This document shows, in pieces, positions 15,840-22,384 of a stretch of 32,942 nucleotides of DNA. The DNA comes from CAIKBL01 sp050247235. GTDB taxonomy: Bacteria; Pseudomonadota; Gammaproteobacteria; Ga0077536. The position numbers were made by a program, and so were the translations under genes. Each line of letters starts with the position of its first letter. Position 1 is the stretch's first letter. Below the pieces are notes generated by a model that searched no databases, was not told the DNA's origin, and saw only the letters and a program-made list of their open reading frames with translations. The stretch spans positions 1-32,942 of the forward strand of contig JBFWUN010000047.1 in assembly GCA_050247235.1 (NCBI GenBank), given 5' to 3'.

Positions 15840-17066
15840 TCAAGAAGCGATCGCGAGATCGGACCCGGTGGGCACCTTGCGGCTCGGCCCGTCGGGCGTG
15901 ATCCGGATGTCGAAATCGAAGATCCCGGTCGGCAGCCACAACGTCGCGCACGCGTTCGGGATGTCCACGATCCCGCTGATGTGGCCTTCCACCGGCGCGG
16001 TGCCGAGGATGGCGTAGGCCTGTTCCCCGGTGTAGCCGAATTTCTTCAGGTACTCGATCGCGTTCAGGCAGGCACGGCGGTACGCGACGTGGGCGTCCAG
16101 GTAGTGCTGGGTGCCGCCCTCGTCGACCGAGATCCCCTCGAAGATCAGGTAATCGTTGTAGCGGGGTTCGAGCGGGCTCGGTTTGAAGATCGGGTTGGTC
16201 ACGCCGTACTTCGCCATGCCGCCCTTGATGATGTCGACATGGAGTTCGATCCAGCCGGCCATCTCGATCGCGCCGCAGAACGTGATCTCGCCGTCGCCCT
16301 GTGAGAAATGGAGGTCGCCCATCGAGAGCCCGCCGCCCTTGACGTACACGGGGAAGTACACCGTGGATCCGCGCGAGAGGTTCTTGATATCGCAGTTGCC
16401 GCCGTGTTCGCGCGGCGGCACCGTGCGCGCGCCGTGCTTCGCTGCCTCGGCGGCGGCACCGCCCGTCAGTCTGCCCATCAGTGCGGTGTCCGCGAACGGC
16501 AGCGCCGCCAGCGGCGGTACGCGGTCCGGATCGGTGGCGACGAGCGCTGCCTCGCGCGTGTTCCAGGTCTTCAGCAGGTCGGCCGACGGCAGGCAGCCGA
16601 TCAGCCCGGGATGCATGATGCCGGCGAAGCGGCAGCCGGGAATGTGGCGCGACTTCGCGTAGATTCCTTCGAAGTCCCACACGGCCTTGCGCGCGTCGGG
16701 GAAGTGCTCGGTCAGGAAACCACCGCCGTTGTTCCGGGCGAAGATGCCGGTGAAACCCCAGTCGGAGGCCGCGAGGGTGCCGATGTCCAGGATGTTGACG
16801 ACGAGCAGGTCGCCGGGCTCGGCGCCCTCCACCGCGATCGGCCCGCTCAGGTAGTGCACCTTCGTCAGGTCCACGTCGCGCACGTCGTTGGCGGAGTCGT
16901 CGGCGAAGATCTGGCCGCCGGTCCAGTCCACGCATTCCACGCGGAACGTCGCGCCGGGTTTCACGGTGGCAACCATCGGTATGTCGGGATGCCAGCGGTT
17001 GTGCAGCACGCCGCCCTGGGCGGCGGGGGCCTTCGTCGGGTCGACGGATATCAGGGTCTCGAGCAT
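15840..17066 (-). CDS. fmdA: Formamidase (acetamidase/formamidase family)
   Basis: The protein has 408 residues, the family's usual length, starting 7 nt after AGAGGAGA. Conserved family segments are visible: HNRWHPDIPMVATVKPG, ECVDWTGGQIFADDSANDV, VHYLSGPIAVEGAEPGDLLVVNILDIG, CRFAGIMHPGLIGCLPS, RTVPPREHGGNCDIKNLSRG, and GDLHFSQGDGEITFCGAIEM. It hydrolyses formamide, and often other short amides, to ammonia and the carboxylic acid in the cytoplasm. It directly follows the five ABC-transporter genes (57 bp after urtE) on the same strand, so imported amide would be hydrolysed at once to ammonia. No frameshift is seen. Confidence 0.95.
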   Translation of the reverse strand: MLETLISVDPTKAPAAQGGVLHNRWHPDIPMVATVKPGATFRVECVDWTGGQIFADDSANDVRDVDLTKVHYLSGPIAVEGAEPGDLLVVNILDIGTLAASDWGFTGIFARNNGGGFLTEHFPDARKAVWDFEGIYAKSRHIPGCRFAGIMHPGLIGCLPSADLLKTWNTREAALVATDPDRVPPLAALPFADTALMGRLTGGAAAEAAKHGARTVPPREHGGNCDIKNLSRGSTVYFPVYVKGGGLSMGDLHFSQGDGEITFCGAIEMAGWIELHVDIIKGGMAKYGVTNPIFKPSPLEPRYNDYLIFEGISVDEGGTQHYLDAHVAYRRACLNAIEYLKKFGYTGEQAYAILGTAPVEGHISGIVDIPNACATLWLPTGIFDFDIRITPDGPSRKVPTGSDLAIAS

Positions 17067-17123
17067 GTCGGGTTCTCCTCTGCTGGGGTGCGATGGGGAT
17101 TGATCTCGGGTGCGCGAATCGCG

Positions 17124-17813
17124 TCACACCGACAGGTAACGTCCGAGCGTCGCGGCGTCGGCGCTGTCGCGGGTCATCTCCTCGACGATGCGCCCGCGAT
17201 CGAGCACCAGCAGGCGATCAGCGACGTCGAGCGCGAAGCTCAGCACCTGCTCGGACACGACGATGGTCAGTCCGCGCAGTTTCTTGATCTCGACGAGCAG
17301 TCGCGCGAGATCCTTGATGATCGAGGGCTGGATTCCCTCCGTCGGCTCGTCGAGCAGCAGCACCTTCGGATTCGTCACCAGCGCGCGCGCGATCACGAGC
17401 TGCTGCTGCTGGCCGCCCGAGAGGTTGCCCGCCTTGCGGCGCTGCATCTCCGCGAGCACCGGGAACAGCGCGTAGATCTCGTCGGGCACCACCATCGCGC
17501 GCCGATTGCGGATGCCGCTCAGGATGTTCTCGAGCACCGTGAGGTTCGGAAACACCATCCGCCCCTGCGGGACGTACGCGAGACCCTGGTGCACGCGCCG
17601 ATGGCTTGGCAGCCCGGCGAGTTCACTGCCGCCGATCTTCAGCGAGCCGCTGCGCGCCGGCAGGATCCCGATCAGGGACTTGAACAAGGTGCTCTTGCCC
17701 ATCCCGTTGCGACCCATGACGGCGACGATCTCGCTCGCGTCGGCCCGGAAGCCGACCCCGTGCACGACTTCGCTCTGCCCGTAACTGACGGTGTAATCGC
17801 TGACTTCCAGCAT
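17124..17813 (-). CDS. urtE: UrtE-type ABC transporter ATP-binding protein
   Basis: The protein has 229 residues, with GGAGG 6 nt before the ATG. Walker A is GRNGMGKST, the Q-loop region is AYVPQGRMVFPNLTVLENI, the signature is LSGGQQQQL, and Walker B is VLLLDEPTEGIQPSI. N-terminal LEVSDYTVSYGQSEVVHGV and the GRNGMGKSTLFKSLIG segment are typical of UrtE. It powers import together with UrtD. The gene is the last of the five transporter genes and is followed by fmdA. Confidence 0.93.
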   Translation of the reverse strand: MLEVSDYTVSYGQSEVVHGVGFRADASEIVAVMGRNGMGKSTLFKSLIGILPARSGSLKIGGSELAGLPSHRRVHQGLAYVPQGRMVFPNLTVLENILSGIRNRRAMVVPDEIYALFPVLAEMQRRKAGNLSGGQQQQLVIARALVTNPKVLLLDEPTEGIQPSIIKDLARLLVEIKKLRGLTIVVSEQVLSFALDVADRLLVLDRGRIVEEMTRDSADAATLGRYLSV

Positions 17814-17831
17814 GTGCGGCCTCCGGGAGGT

Positions 17832-18572
17832 TCAGTGACCGAGATAGACTTCGACGACGCGCGGATCCGCCTGCACGTGTTCCATGCTGCCCTCCGCGAG
17901 CATGCGGCCCTGGTGCAGCACGGTGACGCGGTGTGCGATCCGCTTCACGAATTCCATGTCGTGTTCAATCACGATGACCGAGCGGTTGGCGCAGATGCGG
18001 GTCAGCAGTTCGGCGGTCTTCTCGCGCTCGCTGACGCTCATGCCCGCGACCGGTTCGTCCAGCATCAGCAGCTCCGGGTCCTGCATCAGGAGCATGCCGA
18101 TCTCGAGCCACTGCTTCTGGCCGTGGCTGAGCAGGTCCGCCATGTCGTCGAGCCGGTCGCCGAGATGGATCAGGTCCGCCACTTCGCGCACCCGCTGCGT
18201 CACCGCATCGTCGCGCCGGAACACCAGGCTGCCGAACACCGTACGGCCTCGCGGGAACGACACCTCGAGGTTCTCGAACACCGTGAGGCTCTCGTAGATG
18301 GACGGGGTCTGGAACTTGCGGCCAATGCCCCGGCGCACACGTTCGTGCTCCGGCAGGCGGGTCAGCTCCACGTCGTTGAAGCGGATGCTGCCGCTGGTCG
18401 CGCGCGTGCGGCCGCAGATGAGGTCCAGCAGGGTGGTCTTGCCCGCGCCGTTCGGGCCGATCACGACGCGCAGTTCGTTCTTTTCGACGTAGAGATTGAG
18501 ATCGTTGACGGCCTTGAAGCCGTCGAACGACACCGACAGGTTCTCCACGGCGAGTGCGATGGGATTGGACAT
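17832..18572 (-). CDS. urtD: UrtD-type ABC transporter ATP-binding protein
   Basis: The protein has 246 residues. The ATG at 18572 overlaps the urtC stop by one base (TGATG), so translation is coupled; the frame is open further upstream only because of the GC-rich DNA. Walker A is GPNGAGKTT, the signature is the UrtD-type LSHGQKQWLEIGM instead of LSGGQ, and Walker B is LLMLDEPVAGM. FQTPSIYESLTVFENL and the C-terminal HRVTVLHQGRMLAEG also fit. It is the second ATPase of the heterodimer with UrtE. Confidence 0.94.
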   Translation of the reverse strand: MSNPIALAVENLSVSFDGFKAVNDLNLYVEKNELRVVIGPNGAGKTTLLDLICGRTRATSGSIRFNDVELTRLPEHERVRRGIGRKFQTPSIYESLTVFENLEVSFPRGRTVFGSLVFRRDDAVTQRVREVADLIHLGDRLDDMADLLSHGQKQWLEIGMLLMQDPELLMLDEPVAGMSVSEREKTAELLTRICANRSVIVIEHDMEFVKRIAHRVTVLHQGRMLAEGSMEHVQADPRVVEVYLGH

Positions 18573-19762
18573 CAGCGGTGACCTCCGGCAGTGGCGGTGT
18601 TCGGCGCGGGCGCGATCTCCGGCGCAGAGGCCGGCGTGACCGACGCCACCGCGTGCAATGGCGCATTGCGCGGGGGCGCACGGCGGCTGGTCCGCCACGT
18701 GCGCCACTGATCGGCGAGCCCGGCCAACCCGTTCGGGAACAGCATCACCACCGCGATGAAGAGCCCGCCCATCAGGAACAGCCACAGCTCCGGAAAGGTT
18801 TCCGAGAAGTAGGACTTCCCGTAGTTCACGAGCAGGCTGCCGTACACCGCGCCGACCAGCGACAGCCGCCCGCCGACGGCGGTGAAGATCACCATCTCGA
18901 TCGACGGCACGATGCCGACGAAGGACGGCGACATGAAGCCGACCTGCAACGTGAACATTGCGCCACCGATCGCCGAGATCATCGCGGCCAGGGTGAAGAT
19001 GAAGACCTTGAAGTTCGCGACGTCGTAGCCCGAGAAGCGCACCCGCTCCTCCTTGTCGCGCAGCGCGAGCAGCAGCTTGCCGAACTTGCTCGCGAGCAGC
19101 CGGCGGCCCAGCAGCAGCACGCCGATGAGCAGCGCGCCGTTGACGAAGTACAGCAGGGTTTTCGCCTCGTCGGTGCGGATATCCCAGCCGCGCAGGGTCC
19201 TGAGGTCCGTGATGCCGTTCACGCCGCCCGTGTAGCCCTGCTGGCCGATGATGAGGATCGCCAGGATCGCCGCGAAGGCCTGCGTCATGATCGCGAAATA
19301 CACACCGCCCACGCGGCGCTTGAACATCGCGAGCCCGATCACGAGCGCGAGCAGGCCGGGCACCAGCGGGATCGCGATCAGAGTGAACGCCAGGCTGTGG
19401 AACGGCTCCCAGAAGCCGGGCAGCGCAGTCAGCTGGTTCCAGTCCATGAAGTCCGGGATACCGGGTGTCGACTGGATCTTCGTGCTCTCCGGATCGGAGG
19501 CTTCCAGCTTCAGGAACATTGCCATGCAGTAGCCGCCGAGCCCGAAGAACACGCCCTGGCCGAGACTGAGGATCCCGCCGTAGCCCCAGCACAGCACCAG
19601 CCCGATCGCGACGAACGCGTAGGTCAGGTACTTGCCGACGAGGTTCAGCCGGAAGAGGTCCAGCGACAGTGGCAGCACGAGGAAGATCACGCCGGCGAGC
19701 ACCAGCACCGTGCCGTAGTCTTTCCACAGCCGGTCGGCGATTGACTTGATTGCCGTGTTCAT
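18572..19762 (-). CDS. urtC: UrtC-type ABC transporter permease
   Basis: The protein has 396 residues, with GGAGA 6 nt before the ATG. About ten membrane segments follow the branched-chain-amino-acid (LivM) permease pattern, with the UrtC-typical LCWGYGGILSLGQGVFFGLG, LRTLRGWDIRTDEAKTLLYF, RVRFSGYDVANFKVFIFTLA and GAVYGSLLVNYGKSYFSETF. The C-terminal 40 residues after RTWRTSRRAP are low-complexity and variable. It forms the inner-membrane channel with UrtB. It starts 37 bp after urtB. Confidence 0.94.
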   Translation of the reverse strand: MNTAIKSIADRLWKDYGTVLVLAGVIFLVLPLSLDLFRLNLVGKYLTYAFVAIGLVLCWGYGGILSLGQGVFFGLGGYCMAMFLKLEASDPESTKIQSTPGIPDFMDWNQLTALPGFWEPFHSLAFTLIAIPLVPGLLALVIGLAMFKRRVGGVYFAIMTQAFAAILAILIIGQQGYTGGVNGITDLRTLRGWDIRTDEAKTLLYFVNGALLIGVLLLGRRLLASKFGKLLLALRDKEERVRFSGYDVANFKVFIFTLAAMISAIGGAMFTLQVGFMSPSFVGIVPSIEMVIFTAVGGRLSLVGAVYGSLLVNYGKSYFSETFPELWLFLMGGLFIAVVMLFPNGLAGLADQWRTWRTSRRAPPRNAPLHAVASVTPASAPEIAPAPNTATAGGHR

Positions 19763-19799
19763 GGGGCGTCTCCAGGTTGGGATGCGATGACGGGCGGGC

Positions 19800-20723
19800 C
19801 TACCGGCGCACCCGGCTGCGGAACAGCCCTTCGGGCCGCAACATCAGGATCCCGATGATCGTCAGCAAGGTGAGCACCTTTGCCATCGAACCGGTCATGA
19901 AGAATTCGAGCGTGGACTGTGCCTGCGCGATGGAGAACGCGGAGGCGATCGTGCCGAGCAGGCTCTGCGCGCCGCCGAACACCACCACGAGGAAGGTGTC
20001 CACGATGTAGAGCGATCCGCTGGTCGGCCCGGTGGAGCCGATCGTCGTGAACGCCGCGCCAGCCACGCCGGCGATGCCGCACCCGAGCGCGAACGTGAGA
20101 CGGTCGACCTTCGCGGTGTCGATGCCGACGGCGCCGGCCATCGCGCGGTTCTGGGTGGTCGCGCGGACGTGCAACCCCCAGCGCGAGCGGAACATCAGCA
20201 GGGCCACGCCAAGCGTGAGCAGCAAGGTCAGTGCCATCACGAACAGCCCGTTGAGCGGAATGTCGATGCCCTCGGTCGGCTGGTACGAGCCCATCAGCCA
20301 GTCGGGCAGGGTGGCGCTGACTTCCTTGGGGCCGAACGTCGAGCGGAAGGCCTGCTGCATGATCAGCGACAGCCCCCAGGTCGCCAGCAGGGAGTCCAGT
20401 GCCCGACGGTACAGGTGACGGATCATCAGCCACTCGACGACGTAGCCGAGGAGGAACGCCACCGCGAACGCCACCAGGATCGCGGCGATGAAGTAGTAGT
20501 TCATGAACCACGGCGCATGCTCGGTCGCGACCACGGACAGCAGGTACGTCGTGTAGGCGCCGATCGTCAGGAACTCGCCGTGCGCCATGTTGATCACGCC
20601 CATCTGGCCGAAGATGATGGCGAGGCCAAGGGCCATCAGGAGCAGCACGCTGAAGAAGCTCAGGCCGTTGAAGCCCTGCATCACCAGCACCGATCCAAGT
20701 TCCGACAGCGACAATCCGTCCAT
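19800..20723 (-). CDS. urtB: UrtB-type ABC transporter permease
   Basis: The protein has 307 residues with GGGAGA before the ATG. It is the short form, without the extra periplasmic N-terminal domain found in some UrtB proteins. LivH-type permease features are FGQMGVINMAHGEFLTIGAY, LATWGLSLIMQQAFRSTFGP, RATTQNRAMAGAVGIDT, FALGCGIAGVAGAAFTTIGS and FGGAQSLLGT. It pairs with UrtC. A hairpin separates it from urtA upstream. Confidence 0.94.
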   Translation of the reverse strand: MDGLSLSELGSVLVMQGFNGLSFFSVLLLMALGLAIIFGQMGVINMAHGEFLTIGAYTTYLLSVVATEHAPWFMNYYFIAAILVAFAVAFLLGYVVEWLMIRHLYRRALDSLLATWGLSLIMQQAFRSTFGPKEVSATLPDWLMGSYQPTEGIDIPLNGLFVMALTLLLTLGVALLMFRSRWGLHVRATTQNRAMAGAVGIDTAKVDRLTFALGCGIAGVAGAAFTTIGSTGPTSGSLYIVDTFLVVVFGGAQSLLGTIASAFSIAQAQSTLEFFMTGSMAKVLTLLTIIGILMLRPEGLFRSRVRR

Positions 20724-20760
20724 CGCGATTCTCCCGGGGATTCGACCGTTGCGCAGAAGC

Positions 20761-20779
20761 CCCGCGCGTCACGCGCGGG
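20761..20779 (-). terminator. Hairpin between urtA and urtB
   Basis: CCCGCGCG and CGCGCGGG form a perfect 8-bp stem around a 3-nt loop, starting 9 bp after the urtA stop. There is no T run, so partial attenuation or mRNA-end protection is more likely than full termination. This would give more binding protein than permease, as is common in ABC operons. Confidence 0.5.
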
Positions 20780-20788
20780 GCACTTGGC

Positions 20789-22057
20789 TTACTGGTAGCC
20801 TTTCGGGAACGGATCCGGCTCGATCAGATCCGATTCGTAGATCACCTTGTACTGGCCGTCGGCCTGGGCTTCGCCGATGCGCAGCTTGCTCCACAGGTGA
20901 TGGTTCTCGTGGACCTTCACGTAGCCTTCGGGCGCGGTCGTGAGCTCGATGCCCGGGGACGCCGCGGCAATCTTGTCGATGTCGAAGCTGTTCGCCTTCT
21001 CCACCGCGGCCTTCCACAGCCAGGGGCCGAGGTAGGCGGCCTGGGTCACGTCGCCGATGACCGCGTCCTTGCCGTACTCGGCCTTGAACGCCTCGACGAA
21101 TTTCCTGTTGTTCTCGTTGTCGAGGCTCTGGAAGTACTTCATCGCGGCGAAGAAGCCGACCATGTTCTCGCCGCCGATGCCGAGGATCTCGTCTTCGGTC
21201 ACCGAGATGGTGAGGATGGTCTGCTTGTCGGACGTGACGCCGGCCGCCTTCAGCTGCTTCCACCAGGCCACGTTGCTGCCGCCGACGATGATGCTGTAGA
21301 CCGCATCGGGCTTCTTCAGCTTGATCTTGTTGATGAGCGATCCGAACTGGGTGTGTCCGAGCGGGAAGTAGTCTTCACCGACCACCTCTCCCTTCAGCAC
21401 GTTCTCGATATGCTTGCGCGCGATCTTGTTGGAGGTGCGCGGCCAGATGTAATCGGAACCGACCAGGTAGAATTTCTTGGCGCCCTTCGTCTTGGCGAGC
21501 CAGTCGAGCCCCGCGATGATCTGCTGGGTGGCCTCCTGGCCGGTGTAGATCACGTTCTTCGACTGCTCGAGCCCCTCGTAGAACGTCGGGTAGTAGAGCA
21601 TGCCGTTCTCCTTCTCGAAGACCGGCAGCACCGCCTTGCGCGACGCCGACGTCCAGCAGCCGAAAACCGAGGCCACCTTGTCGTTCACCAGCAGCTTGCG
21701 GGCCTTCTCGGCGAACGTCGGCCAGTCGCTCGCGCCGTCTTCCTGGATGATCTCGATCTTGCGGCCGAGCACGCCGCCCATTTCATTGATCTGCTTGATC
21801 GCGAGCCGTTCCGCCTGGATCGAGCCCGTTTCGCTGATCGCCATCGTGCCGGTGGCGGAGTGCAGCTGCCCCACGGTGACCGTGGTGTCCGTCACCGCGA
21901 GGCCGGTGGTGTTCACCTCGGAGGTCGCGGGCCCCGCCGCGAAGACCAGCGCGGGGGTGCACGCTGCCGCGCCGATCAGCAGCTGCCGCAGGTGGTGGCC
22001 GAGCGTGCGCAACGCACTCGCGTGGCCGGTAGGGTGACGGGGACGATCTCGTGTCAT
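20789..22057 (-). CDS. urtA: UrtA-type substrate-binding protein for urea/short-chain amides
   Basis: The protein has 422 residues, with GAGGAGA 7 nt before the ATG. A long signal peptide (LLIGAAACTPALVFA) is followed by the type I periplasmic-binding fold of the AmiC/FmdD/UrtA group: TVTVGQLHSATGTMAISETG, EIIQEDGASDWPTFAEKARK, VFGCWTSASRKAVLPVFE, and MLYYPTFYEGLEQSKNVIYT. It binds the substrate in the periplasm and delivers it to UrtBC. The close resemblance is to urea-binding UrtA, but the linked formamidase makes formamide or another short amide a likely ligand as well. It is the first gene of urtABCDE-fmdA. Confidence 0.93.
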   Translation of the reverse strand: MTRDRPRHPTGHASALRTLGHHLRQLLIGAAACTPALVFAAGPATSEVNTTGLAVTDTTVTVGQLHSATGTMAISETGSIQAERLAIKQINEMGGVLGRKIEIIQEDGASDWPTFAEKARKLLVNDKVASVFGCWTSASRKAVLPVFEKENGMLYYPTFYEGLEQSKNVIYTGQEATQQIIAGLDWLAKTKGAKKFYLVGSDYIWPRTSNKIARKHIENVLKGEVVGEDYFPLGHTQFGSLINKIKLKKPDAVYSIIVGGSNVAWWKQLKAAGVTSDKQTILTISVTEDEILGIGGENMVGFFAAMKYFQSLDNENNRKFVEAFKAEYGKDAVIGDVTQAAYLGPWLWKAAVEKANSFDIDKIAAASPGIELTTAPEGYVKVHENHHLWSKLRIGEAQADGQYKVIYESDLIEPDPFPKGYQ

Positions 22058-22117
22058 GGTGCAATCTCCTCACGTTGGATGGTTCTGGCCCGGCGGCGAA
22101 GCACGGTGCGTGAGGCG

Positions 22118-22147
22118 ATTACACGAGTCGTACGCTGCGCTGCACAA
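22118..22147 (-). promoter_or_regulatory. Candidate sigma-70 promoter of urtA
   Basis: On the minus strand TTGTGC (22147-22142) and TGTAAT (22123-22118, five of six to TATAAT) are separated by 18 nt. The leader would be about 50 nt. One GTCGTACG copy lies in the spacer and the other just upstream of the -35, as expected for a regulated promoter. Confidence 0.4.
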
Positions 22148-22165
22148 TACGCAGTTTGTCGTACG
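22127..22165. repeat. Two GTCGTACG direct repeats 31 bp apart, putative operator
   Basis: Identical octamers occur at 22127-22134 and 22158-22165, and both continue as GTCGTACGnnnCG. The 31-bp spacing is three helical turns, placing both on the same DNA face. CTGCG and CGCAG between them add inverted symmetry. This is a candidate binding site for the LuxR-type regulator encoded at 25710. Confidence 0.45.
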
Positions 22166-22219
22166 TCACGCGGAGTGATCGCAGCGAACGATCAAAGCGG
22201 TGCGCGCGCGCACGGCGCG

Positions 22220-22235
22220 GCACTCATCGAGTGCA
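22220..22235. promoter_or_regulatory. NtrC-like binding site
   Basis: GCACT-CATCG-AGTGCA matches the NtrC consensus TGCACY-N5-RGTGCA at every position except the first T (here G). Its centre is about 85 bp before the predicted start of the sigma-54 promoter, within the range used by NtrC enhancers. Confidence 0.65.
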
Positions 22236-22286
22236 CGCCGCGCATCGTGCCGCGCGCGGGGCGGCGGTTTTCCGCGCGCTGATCGC

Positions 22287-22302
22287 TGGCACGCCGCTTG
22301 CT
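22287..22302 (+). promoter_or_regulatory. Sigma-54 (RpoN) promoter of the transceptor kinase operon
   Basis: TGGCACG-CCGC-TTGCT, preceded by C, is a full match to the -24/-12 consensus YTGGCACG-N4-TTGCW, with 12 bp between the GG and GC dinucleotides. Transcription should start near 22313, about 72 nt before the GTG at 22385. The TTG at 22298, the first possible in-frame start, is the -12 element itself. Confidence 0.8.
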
Positions 22303-22384
22303 CGATTGCAGGCGAACAGCGCGATCGCGCGCATCGCGCGCGAGCGGAAGGAGCGCCCGTCACGGCGCCGACAGGAAATCCAGC

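Larger units (their letters stand above)
22058..22384. other. 327-bp divergent control region between urtA and the transceptor kinase gene
   Basis: No credible gene lies here. It holds, from left to right, the urtA leader and candidate promoter, two GTCGTACG repeats, an NtrC-like site, a sigma-54 promoter and a GC-rich leader with CGCGCG palindromes (about 22318-22350) ahead of the kinase GTG. Each is listed separately. Confidence 0.8.

Noticed and set aside
22199..22212. GTGCGCGCGCGCAC as a second NtrC site
   Set aside because: Half-sites are in the wrong order (GTGC...GCAC) and the stretch is simple CG alternation.
22298..22384. Upstream TTG start at 22298 for the transceptor, adding 29 residues
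   Set aside because: TTG 22298 is the -12 element of the sigma-54 promoter, the added residues are Arg/Ser-rich like non-coding GC DNA, and GTG 22385 has AGGAAA at ideal spacing.
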